A stretch of 15,281 bases of DNA, taken from NCBI GenBank assembly GCA_022592435.1, contig JABYQS010000695.1, positions 1-15,281 on the forward strand, given 5' to 3'. The position numbers were made by a program, and so were the translations under genes. How positions within the stretch are numbered: position 1 is the stretch's first letter; every line of letters starts with the position of its first letter. Under the pieces are notes generated by a model. That model was not told where the DNA came from and made no database searches. It saw nothing but the letters and a program-made list of their open reading frames with translations. Source of the stretch: Cerioporus squamosus. Its lineage: Eukaryota > Basidiomycota > Agaricomycetes > Polyporales > Polyporaceae. Below are positions 1-9,369 of the stretch, in pieces.

Positions 1-47
1 CGCATACTGTGCCTGCAGGTGGGGCGCACGTACGATTTGATCGTCAC

Positions 48-75
48 TGGATGACTTCCCGTAAGAATCTACGGC
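48..75 (+). repeat. Left terminal inverted repeat
   Basis: It begins TGGATGACTTCCCG and ends TACGGC. Its reverse complement recurs at 446-473 with a single difference in 28 bases. Confidence 0.85.
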
Positions 76-185
76 ACTCTGGATGTCCGTAGATGCTGGA
101 TCTGAGCTAACGGCCGAGATGCCGAGTGCATATTCAGACTCCGCTCTCAAACGCCCGTCCGTAAACACGTCAGGCGCCCAAAATC

Positions 186-213
186 TAGAAGGGGGGGTCG
201 ACCCCCCCTTCTA
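186..213. repeat. Perfect 28-bp palindrome
   Basis: The left half reads TAGAA, seven G, then TC, and the right half is its exact reverse complement, centred on a SalI-type TCGA between 199 and 200. There is no spacer, so it can form a cruciform but not a normal hairpin loop. It lies inside the MITE-like element. Confidence 0.9.
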
Positions 214-445
214 AACTTCAGCACGTCCGTAAATCCTCGCTTAAGCTCGCTTAGGGCATCGGGAGGACTCAAAAGGCAGTCGCGATCATTACAAATCCTG
301 TTGGCATCAACAAATACCGTATTGGGCGCTGACAAATGCTGACATAAGAGTCCCGCCGAGGATGAGCCGTCCAGCGTCTGGTGGTTCAGCGCCCAAGAGA
401 TCCAAGGGAAATCAAACTCCGCAAGCGAGCATTTACGGCGATTTG

Positions 446-473
446 GCCGTAAATTCTTACGGGAAGTCATCCA
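446..473 (-). repeat. Right terminal inverted repeat
   Basis: On the minus strand it begins TGGATGACTTCCCG, matching 48-75. A second CCGTAAA-type motif lies immediately inside it at 431-438. Confidence 0.85.
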
Positions 474-2700
474 CTTGCGCATGAGCTTGCTCCGGCCGTG
501 GTCGTGATAACCAGAATATACTGAAGATCATCCGAGGCACATCTCGTGTGTGACGGTATCCGTTTTCGCTGCTTCTCTATCTTTTCTCTTGCCGTGTTCA
601 GGCTAAGCTCTTTCGCGTCAAAGTAGGCGAAAAGCAAAGAGTGGGGCAGATTCGCGTTTGATCAAGATCCATGAGCACATGGCACGCACGCGAGCCGGCT
701 ACGCTGCATCATCGAGGGCACGATATCTTGATGAGTCGCTGGAGGCAGGCGACGGAGGCAGATCAGGAGGAGGCGCAGCGCTGGTTTCCAGCTCTGGACT
801 TGCGTGCATGGTTGTTCCAGGTGGTTCCCCGAGCGTGATCCATCACGATGAGACGCCGGGTGGTTGTTTGATCAGGAGGCGGTGCACCTTGTTCCGAATA
901 AGGAGAGCGTTGTATTCTCCTCCAACATGGTTCTCCAGGCGTCCAGGCAAGCCGCAGCCAAGTACTGTGCGGAGACAGTTGTCGGTATGCAACATCATGA
1001 CAAAGTTTCTGCAACATAACGGCTGCGGGCGTATGTCTCGGTACAGTATCCTGCGCTGCGTCGTCATCCCTCCCGTTGAAACTGCGCTCTCGCTATATGT
1101 TTCATGGACTCGAAGCGTGAATCCATCCATCTTCTCGATCCTCGAGCACTCCCACCCCATCCGAAGCGCGACCGTGCAGAGCATCATCAAGTTCTGTTTC
1201 GCCGGTGGCCTCCAAGAGTCGGTGGAGTTACCAAGCGCACAATCGGGGGCGATCCTTCCCACAGTTGACAAGGGTACAGTAACTGTATTGACCATACGCT
1301 ATCCCCGTTCTCGTGTTTCGACCCCCTCGCATCAGGCTGTTCTACTCTCTTATAGCTGCGCACTTACGGCAAGTGGCATATCATATGCCGTCGCATCGGC
1401 GCAGGGAGTGCGGAGAATGTCTTCATAATCGTGGCTTAGTGTGTGGTCGCTCGATCATAGACTCGTCGCCCCGCAACAGTCACCGTTCATTAGCGATATG
1501 CGACATAAAGTTCGAAGGTCGCATGCCCCAGTAGCCTGTGGAGACGCACACAATAAGGTGTGGACTGGGACGATACATCACTGATAACACGAGATAGAAC
1601 GCGGATAAGCCTCGCTGCCCGCAACAACCCCGGGCGAGGTCCGCGCGTCCGTACTTAGCTCTCGGAGCCTGAAGGCCTGCGGCACCTACGATTCAGACCA
1701 CACGCACACTAGAGGGCCGTCGAAGACGAAGTCCTTCATCTCATTAAGACCACAACCGGCATGGTCGTGGCTTCTATCTATGTATATATGTGAACACACC
1801 CACACACGGCTACGGAGCCGACGCCAGACACGCACGCGCCCCAGATGGGCAAGAAGCTCGCATACAGGTAACGCACGCCGCAGGCATCCGTCCTGTCCTG
1901 GCCGTGTGCGAGCGCCCCCCAGCCGTAGTACACACGCGCCTCAACCTCCCAAGCCGCAAGAGAGCACGCAAGCCTGGGCCCCCGTCCAGCCCTCCCATCC
2001 GGATATCCATCTACGGCTGCTCGGCCTGATCAGCGACGCCACAAGCAGGCATACGAAACCCTAATCATCCGAATAGGAATCCTGCAGCCCCGCAGCAGCC
2101 CCCTCCCCGTGCCCCCCTCCTCCCTCCGAGCCCGAGCCCGTCGTACTCGTACCCACGGGCGAGCCCAATCCGTCGCCCACAACGCCAAATTGCGCACACG
2201 CACCTTGCACCAGGCCAGGCCCGGTGGCCCCGTGAGCAGAGCCTGGGCCCTCGGACGCGGTGAGATACGCCTGCGACGCACGGCTACTTCATCCGCACAT
2301 CGAGCAGCGTGCCCCCAGCCCATCCCGTGCCCATGCTCGTGCTCGTGCTCTCCAGGGCCGATGACTGGTGGACTAACTCTGGTGAGTGCTTTACGTACCT
2401 CGCATCGTACTTGCCCCGACAAGCTCGAAAGCTCTGCACTCTCTCTCCGCCACCGACGTCCGCCTGGAGCTTGAGCTTGCTTGCGTGGTTCCTCCGACTC
2501 CGCACTGTCCTCGTCTCCGCGGGAGGTGGAGGCGGAGACGTCGGACTCGGAGCGACGCTCCTAGCCTGTCGCAGGAGCGCACAAGGACCGAGGGGCGTGG
2601 GCAGCGCCAGAGTGCCGGCACGGGATCCTGCGAGCGTACGAGAGGATTCGACAAGAGCGTCCCAGGGCGGCGGATCGTCCATTTTCGCCATCGTGCGTGT
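474..2700. other. Region without a supportable gene
   Basis: Several long open frames cross this stretch, but none carries a domain I recognise. The longest plus-strand frame (658-1428) opens with TTG rather than ATG. A minus-strand frame from an ATG at 1295 down to 843 encodes 150 residues of ordinary, mixed composition and is the most protein-like of them, but I cannot assign it. Around 1780-1810 there is a short AT/CA-rich stretch, and 2335-2350 holds a GCTCGT hexamer repeat. I see no tRNA, rRNA or transposase motif. Confidence 0.5.
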
Positions 2701-2713
2701 CCTGAGTCCTTCT

Positions 2714-2734
2714 AAGTTCCAAGTTCCAAGTTCC
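2714..2734 (+). repeat. Three perfect 7-bp tandem copies (AAGTTCC)
   Basis: The unit AAGTTCC occurs three times without interruption. It is a short, probably slippage-derived repeat in non-coding DNA. Confidence 0.9.
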
Positions 2735-3269
2735 AGCTGCGCGGCGCGTCAGTAGACTACGGGCATGCATGCGCACGTATCCGTAAGTATTGGGCCTCGG
2801 GCACCCGGGCCACACCTCGGTCGTGATTGGATTCTGCCCGACCTGAAAACTGTCTTCTGGGTTCGCTGATTGACAACGACGGCTGGTGGCTCAGCGACTT
2901 CCGATGAGAGCTGCTGCGGACTCACTGAGTCACCCATCGCCTGATCCTCCTCCCCTCTCGCCGCTGCCGTCTCCTGCTTCGCGTCCGCCGAGTGCAAGCG
3001 GCGGCAGCGTGAGGCCGATGGTCCGTGCGCACCTCGTATTCCACACTCCATGCCGGTACCTGTTGCCTTGAACTTCAATCAACATCCCGACGACGTTGCA
3101 TGGAACGAGATGATCGCACGAGGGCAACCAACCAATTTGAATGATTATGCTACAGGGATCCGGGAACGTGAGCGAACGCGTGCCGGTGGGCGACTGTGGA
3201 CGACTGACTGACCGCTGGACGCGTACGGCATAGTGCGAACTTCTAGCCAGGCGTGCTCCATTTGCAAAC
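2735..3269. other. Region without a supportable gene
   Basis: Overlapping open frames exist on both strands, but they are proline-, serine- and arginine-rich translations typical of non-coding GC-rich fungal DNA. No domain, splice pattern or conserved motif was found. Confidence 0.45.
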
Positions 3270-3298
3270 CATCCCATCCACCCATCCACCATCCACCC
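3270..3298 (+). repeat. Imperfect CATCCA/CATCCACC simple repeat
   Basis: CATCC units are separated by variable C and A bases. It is low-complexity sequence. A related CCATCC-rich tract lies near 14380-14400. Confidence 0.75.
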
Positions 3299-4913
3299 GT
3301 CCGACCCCGTACCTTGTTCCCATTCATCCTGCATCGGGCCAGAGCGACATCGTGCGACGACATGCTCACTTCCCGCTTTTGGTTGGCGCGGCCCTGCCGC
3401 GGCGTTTGTGCGCTCTCGTTCCGCCGCCATGCTGCTGCCCGGATTGGTGCCTCCTGGCTGGCTGGAGGAGCCACTGGTCCAACGGTGGCGCACGAACGCA
3501 ATTGGCGATTCCGCGCCGCATCCCTGGGTGCATATGGGGAACCAGAAACGCGCACCGTGCGCATTTAGGCAGGGACACAGTCAGCCATGGTGGCTGCCCT
3601 GTCACTCTTGCCTCCTTCCCGCCTTCGGACTTCGTCAGACTGAGCAGCATGGCGTGCCTCCTGGCGCGGCATCGCATGGAAGCAGCCCGCCAGCGAGCCA
3701 GGCTGGCATGGGAGGATGACGCAGCACGTCTCGGCCTGCATCGAGGCGTCGAAGGCAGGCCGGCCGGCCCTGCTGCATGCCACTTGTACTGCGAGCGTCG
3801 CCGCCGCCGCATCGGCTGGGAGATGGAATTCGAAGCTCGGGACGGCCGCGTCGGGGCAACACCTGCGTGCGTCTTCGTCCTTGAGAGATACCGATATCCG
3901 ATTAGATCAGAGAAGCGCAACGGTGAGATAGAAGACGAAGGGAGGGGGCCTCACAACTTTGTTGAATTTGCTTGCGCATCCCATTACGCGGCCGGTGCTG
4001 CGTCATCCCCAATCTCTGCTTGCCGGCCCTCCCGACGCGCTTGCCCTGAGCCTTAGTCTTCTCCTTCTCCTTCAAACGTCCGTTTCGGCCGCGTGTGTAA
4101 GATCGACGAGTGCGCATCCGCGTGGGGGCGAGTGGAGGAGCTCGGGACGGGGACGTCTCTGGGCACTGGGGAAAGGACACAGCATTATGGACGCCTGGGG
4201 CATCGAAGGTACAGAAGCCACCGGGGGTACTGCTACGAGGAAGCGAAGGGGAGATAGAGCCGGGGGCGGGCGTGGGAGCCGAAGCGGGGGTCGGTGGGTG
4301 ATGCGGGTCCTGGGGGCCAATCGCAGCCCGGCAGGCTGTCATGTGCGCTGCGTGATGGGCATGCCGGCACTGTGCGCGACGAGTACGGAGGGTCCTGTAA
4401 TACGTAGTGTGCAAGGTGCGTGAGGAAGGCGGGTGGCAAACGTATGATAGCCCGGAGTAGAGAATACATACACACAGACCGGAGTGCAACCGAGACAACA
4501 CGAGACTGTAATAAGAAGCAGCAGCACGGGGAGACGTAGACCTAGCCTTAGCGAGACGGATTGGACGCGGATGGGAACCTTCGGAGGGAGTAGCGGTAGC
4601 GGTATCGGTATGTGCAGGCGGGGGGAGGGGCATTATGATGTACACGTGTCGCTGGGGAACTGCAATGTTTTCTGGTGAGCATAGACGAGGAAAGCGGGGA
4701 AGCATGAGAAAGCAAGCGCGAACGGTACCGGCTAATGAAGGAGGATGGGGATATACTGGGAGGACTGGGTAGGACGATTTGCGATGGTAGACTGTCGAAC
4801 GAGGGCGAGCGACGGCGACGACAATGAGGATGGAAGAGCGACAGAGGTGCGACCGGGACATCGAGCCCTTCGGCAACCTGGATTGAGACTGCACGGGCCC
4901 CGAGCCCGAGCCT
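3299..4913. other. Region without a gene; 3' flank of the regulator gene
   Basis: On the minus strand this is the DNA downstream of the regulator's stop codon, so it should contain its 3' untranslated region and polyadenylation site. Roughly 4440-4900 is pyrimidine-rich on the minus strand. I could not find a clear AATAAA. A 330-codon minus-strand open frame (4894 to 3902) lies here, but its translation is rich in Ser, Pro, His, Arg and Thr with no domain, and I regard it as chance. Confidence 0.45.
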
Positions 4914-7476
4914 CTAAACGAGCAGGAGCAGGTCGTGATGGCTCTCGCGCATAACCTCGCGCCAGTCGACCGGCGTGCAGTGGCCGCGCTCCCTCTCGCG
5001 GTCGCGGCGGTCCCACACCTGCTGCATGAGCCGCATGACCTCGGAGATGTTCCCCACGCTCTCCTGCTGCTGGCGCTCGAGCATGTGCAGGAGGAAGTTG
5101 CGCTGGCGCTGGTCGTCCGTGAGGCAGCCCGAGATGCAGATCCCGAACACGACGCTGCGCACGACGCTCCGGTGCAGCGCCGTCGGCGCGTCGGGCACCT
5201 CGCGCAGCGCGTCGATCGTCTCCTTGACCGCGTTCATGATCTCCGGGCACGCGGGGTAGTCGCCCGAGAGCACCGTGTGCAGGTACACCTTCGCCGACGC
5301 CCGGAAGATGTTGTTCGTCAGCCGCCGCCGCTGCGCGACCTCCGCCTCCGCGCCCTGGCCCCCGTTCACGACCATGTGGCTCTGCAGCGCCGCGGGCCCG
5401 TACATGCCCGGCTGCAGCGGCACCGCGCCGTTCAGCGGGCTCATGGGCACCAGCAGCTGCTCCTCGATCATCTGCCCGCGGTGCACGAGCTCCGGGATGG
5501 ACAGGCACCCGCGCCGAAGGTGGCTCGCCTTCCAGTGCGCGAGGTTCGAGATCTCCGCGATCGCGAGCACGATGTTGTTCTCGCAGCCCATGACGGGCAG
5601 CATCGAGATCTCGGGGCCCTCCCCAATGTATGCGCCCGTGAAGAGCAGCCGGTACGTCTCCAGGAAGCGGGGCACCTGCTGCGTCGTCACGCTCGCCAGC
5701 ACGTCGAACCACATCGTCGTCTTGATGATGAACCGCGTGCTCTCCGAGCACCGACGCAGCGCCTCCTCGGGCCCGTAGAAGCTCGGGTCGTTCAGCATCG
5801 ACTGCACGTACTGGCTCGCGATGTTGAGCCACACCTCCCACGAGCCGCGGCCGCCGGAGAAGAGGAAGGACGAGACGATGTGCAGGCCTGCCATGGCGTC
5901 GCCCTCGTTGTACGCCCGCCGGTTCCCGACCAGGAGCGTGTTCTGGATCTTGCTGAAGATGTGGTTGACCGCGTTCGAGTCCGCCGCCTGGTAGGGATGC
6001 CTCATGCAGTGCAAGTGCAGGGCGGAAAGGAGACATGCTGCATCCCGGGCCGCCGTGCTGTTCTGGATGAGGTTGAACATGAAGTCCTTGATGGACGAGT
6101 CTGCGAGCAGATACTGTATCGGGAGCACGTTCACGAGGTAGTGCTGAATGAGGTTGGTCTGCTCGGTCGGCATGACAAGCCCATAGCCATTCACGGCGGC
6201 GGTCATGCGAGGACCCTCGGGGCTGGCCAACGCCTCAGCTTCATCATCAGAGAAGTTCTGTGGATCGATGTTGTACGATGGTGCGAGGGAGGAGTGGGGG
6301 TGATTGTAGTAGGCCGGTGCGGATGTGGATGTGGATGGGAGGTACGCCGGTGTTGATATTGAGGTCAGTGCTGTTGAGATGGATGTCGAGGGGCCGTAAT
6401 ATGACGATGATGCACCAGTAATATGTGAGGGCCCTGCCAACAAGAGGAGGGCATTAATCATGATACATTCATAATACACTAATAACGGTACGGCGCCTTA
6501 CAGGAGGAGGAAGCAGAAACTATAGAGGTAGGGGACTGTATCATAGTAGAGGCAGGCTGGGGCTGGGGCGGGGCTGGAGCAGAGGGGTGATACAACATGT
6601 CGTTAACGTTCGGGAGCATCGGGCCCCGATTCATGGCGGGGTCATGCGGACCCAGCTCCGGGAGGGGAGGCTGCCAGTCTGCAAAAGTTCACTACCACGC
6701 AACCGGAATAAAGGTAGGAGTGTACATACTCTGCCCGTAGTGCTGCTGCTCCGGAGGAGGCATTGTCTGGTAGTGGGTGGGAGGCGCACGCTCGAAGGAC
6801 GTGTTCATGCCATTGTGAGGGGGCCGCTGGCCCTCGCTGGAGGTGGCGGAGAGAGTGGGGGTGGGAGGGCTCGAGGCGAGTTGTGGAGACCGTCCACCAG
6901 GACAAGGACAGGGGGATGCTCTTCAGTGGTGCGCGGGCCCGAACCCGAGTGACCCTTGATCATGCCTTGCGAAGCGAGGAAGGTCTTGATCTTCTCGCGC
7001 AGCTCTGTGACGCTGTTGTTCTCCTGAGATGCATCGAGTGGCGTGCATGAGCACGCTATCGCCGGGCGAGACGCTGCAGAAGACACTCACCCTCATCCAG
7101 TCGGGACGCTTGGCGCCAAATCCAAGACACTGGAGGCGGAGGCGCACGCAGGTCTGGCAGGCACCCTCCTCATTCGGCTGCTCGTCGCATTTCTGCGGGT
7201 GCGGGACGAGCGGGGTGGCGAGGAGCACGGCGGGGGCGACGGGGACGGGTTGAGAGACGACGAGAAAGACGCGGAAAGAGGGATCGGGGTTAGACTTTGT
7301 CTGGGAGGATGATGAGCGCCTCGACGACGAACCTTCCGTCGAATCCTGCAGGTGTAGCAGCCCGACTTAGCACGAACGGCGCCTTTTGGCTTGGGCGCTC
7401 CGGGCTTCTTTTGGGAGCGCGCCTGCTGGGAGACAGAGGAGACGGTCTTGCGAGGGCTGGAAGGAGTGTCGGGCAT
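4914..7476 (-). CDS. Zn(II)2Cys6 fungal-specific transcription factor (five exons, one frame break)
   Basis: This is a nuclear DNA-binding regulator of the fungal binuclear zinc cluster class. Minus-strand exons are 7476-7333, 7192-7091, 7023-6730, 6678-6502 and 6433-4914 (TAG stop). Introns are 7332-7193 (140 nt), 7090-7024 (67 nt, GTGAGT), 6729-6679 (51 nt, GTATGT) and 6501-6434 (68 nt, GTAAGG), all ending in AG. A Lys/Arg-rich N-terminus leads into the zinc cluster at residues 40-70, with spacing C-X2-C-X6-C-X9-C-X2-C-X6-C (GCYTCRIRRK, then KCDEQ). The first intron splits this cluster. Next comes GFGAKRPDWM, then ELREKIKTFLASQG, then a Ser/Pro/Gln-rich linker. From about residue 334 to the end is the conserved alpha-helical region I match to the Fungal_trans_2 type (for example YLLADSSIKDF, FIIKTTMWFDVLAS, VYLHTVLSGDYP, GCLTDD). 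The protein would be about 745 residues, normal for the class. Exon 3 is one base short: the frame changes at about 6903-6898. Target genes cannot be inferred. The start is the first ATG after a region with no upstream ATG. Confidence 0.93.
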
Positions 7477-7700
7477 TGGAAGTAGACTGTCGGGGCGTAA
7501 GGTACAAATATACGGGCTGGGGAGGAGGGACAGTCGCCGACAGACGGGGTGTGGTGGGCGGTTGTTGGGAGAACCGAGGGCCTACGCACTTATGTACCCA
7601 GGGCGCTGGCTGCTCCCGTGGGACTTTCCGCTTGTTGACGCTTTATTTCCTTTATTTACCCCCTTATCGCCCGGACCCCGCACACCCGAACCTTGTCTCG
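7477..7700 (-). promoter_or_regulatory. Candidate promoter and 5' leader of the regulator gene
   Basis: On the minus strand, an AT-rich block (AAATAAAGGAAATAAA, 7642-7657) stands out in GC-rich DNA about 170 nt upstream of the start codon. A second AT motif, TATATTTG, lies at 7505-7512, only about 30 nt from the ATG and probably too close to be the TATA box. No ATG occurs on the minus strand between the AT block and 7476, which supports the chosen start. A pyrimidine-rich stretch ending CCCCAG (about 7520) could be a 5'-leader splice acceptor, but this is speculative. Confidence 0.35.
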
Positions 7701-9369
7701 CCCGCGCCTCCTGCCCCCGTCGCCATACACCGCCCTCCCGGCATCACGTAACCGCCCGCGCACACTTATACATACGCCCACGCAGCGAGTCAGCGACGCT
7801 GGACGCGGGCGACGCGCACCATGCCACCGCTCGCCGAGCCCTCCTGTGCCGCCGTCTGTGTCCTGCGCGGGCCTGCGCGAGCCGTGGGCCTGCACACGAG
7901 AGGCAGCCGCTGGAGAATGGAAGGGAGCGCCCTCGAACTCTGTGTGCGAGAGGGGCAGGCGGGCCCCGCCACTCGGTCGAGGGCGTCCTCTGTGTCTGCC
8001 CGCTCCTCTGGTCACAAGGCTTCCCGATAAAACCCACAGCCGCTGAGATCGGATCCGTGCCATTTTCTTTCTCAGGCACCCGATTTGCGCCCGAGGCCGC
8101 GTTCTAGACTGACGTGCGCCGAGACGCCGTGGGCAGCGTCTGCGTCCTCTGCTCGCCCTCCGCCGTGCTGCCCCCCGGCCTTATGCCGGGACGACACAAG
8201 CTCCTCGTCCCCCGGGCCCAGTGGCGCCCCGCCCTATGTCCTTCCTTCCTTCGCAGACGCCAGCCAGACAAAAGCCGCCGCAGACAGCCCATCCTGCCAG
8301 TGCCACGGGCAGACAAGACCCTGACCTCCCACCGCCAGCGAGCCCAAGCCGCAATGGACAATTGCATACGGCACAGAACTTCCACGCCACGCCGTTGCAT
8401 ATATCGTGCACGCTTCGCAAACGGGCTATCGCCTTCTTGGTAACAATAAACTCTCTCCATCGCCGCAGCGAAACGAACCGTCCTTGCCCACACGGCGCTT
8501 ACCTAATTCTACGACCGCCCTCGGATCCATCGCTCGCACAGTGACACGATCACCCACGTCCAATTCCCGAGTCCTTCCTGACAGATGCACCACCCCCGAT
8601 TCCCCGCGCTCCTCCATAACGCCGCCCGCGCAGCCCTCTCCCGGTCCGAGCAACACAGTGCATACAGTAGTAGTACTACCACTCGTAACCATAGCGCGCC
8701 CGGTGATTAGTAGCCTACCGTACACTTTGCAATCCGTGCTGTCCTCTTACCACGAAAACCGACACGACCAGCAACGCAGCACCCCTAATCGCAGCGTGAA
8801 CCGGTGTCGGTGTCGGTGTCGGGTCGGATGCATGTGTATAGCCAATATGTAGCCAATAGCCAATCCAACCAAGTATCGTAATCTCTTGTTTCATCGTCGC
8901 CCCATCCACGATATCTCTCCCACCGCATCCGCGCCAGCAATCAAACCACCCACTGCAGGCGCGGCCACGCAGGCCCCAGATACCGACGCTCGACGTTCGA
9001 CGTTCGATCGGGGCCCTGCAGTGTGTATGTACAGCACCAGCACCAGCACGCGCCCGCGCGAACTCGATCCCCGCCGGCGCCCCCGATCCAGCCTTTTCGC
9101 AGTCCCCAACAGCGTGCACGACGTCGAAGCACCGCGCGATGCATCTCCCCACACCTGCCCCCTGCACCACCCACCACCGATTCCGATAGCGATGGCGTCG
9201 TCCTCGTCCACGTCTGATTGAATGCGCCGCGAACCCACGTCCACCACCCACATCCAGATATCAAGGGCACCGAACAGAACAGAACACAAGAACAACATAC
9301 ACAACTCGCTGTGAACAGCGTCGGCCCGCCAGAACGACGCAGAGCCCGCGGGCGCGTCCTCGTCGTCCA
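7701..9369. other. Intergenic region without a supportable gene
   Basis: This lies between the regulator's upstream region and the stop codon of the tandem-PH gene. Open frames on both strands translate to low-complexity Arg/Pro/Ser-rich peptides and carry no motif. It includes a hexamer repeat at 8802-8822 and a TCGACGT-type tandem near 8990-9010. Confidence 0.45.
8802..8822 (+). repeat. CGGTGT hexamer repeat, 3.5 copies
   Basis: Three perfect copies of CGGTGT are followed by a partial copy. It is a short microsatellite in intergenic DNA. Confidence 0.85.

Larger units (their letters stand above)
48..473. mobile_element. MITE-like element, 426 bp, non-autonomous
   Basis: The ends are near-perfect inverted repeats of 28 bp (48-75 and 446-473) with one mismatch (C versus T at the 22nd base). 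Inside, the motif CCGTARA recurs on both strands near 70, 88, 152, 224, 431 and 446, which resembles the subterminal transposase-binding repeats of small DNA transposons. A perfect 28-bp palindrome sits at 186-213. An open frame of 111 codons on the minus strand (482 to 147) starts just outside the right repeat and runs inward through it. It has no recognisable transposase motif and I treat it as fortuitous. No clear target-site duplication is visible: the left flank ends CGTCAC and the right flank begins CTTGCG. I therefore cannot name a superfamily. The element would need a transposase supplied from elsewhere. Confidence 0.6.

Noticed and set aside
147..235. Possible CRISPR-like or telomeric repeat from recurring CCGTAAA and CCCTAA-like words
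   Set aside because: Spacing is irregular and the copies occur in both orientations; there is no array of equal repeats and spacers, and no tandem telomere unit.
147..482. 111-codon minus-strand open frame in the MITE-like element
   Set aside because: It runs through the terminal repeat and the palindrome and has no transposase signature, so it is best read as chance.
658..1428. 256-codon plus-strand open frame
   Set aside because: It begins with TTG, overlaps an equally long frame on the other strand, and shows no domain.
3902..4894. 330-codon minus-strand open frame downstream of the regulator
   Set aside because: It lies in the 3' flank. The translation is low-complexity Ser/Pro/His/Arg/Thr without a recognisable fold, and no splice sites or motifs support it.
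4732..6036. 434-codon minus-strand open frame overlapping the regulator
   Set aside because: It is a shifted-frame shadow of the last exon, rich in Ala, Arg, Gly and Pro with no domain.
4935..6356. 473-codon open frame on the plus strand
   Set aside because: It is antisense to the last exon of the regulator. The opposite frame has clear family motifs, and this one is His/Arg/Val-rich, a shadow caused by G/C-ending codons.
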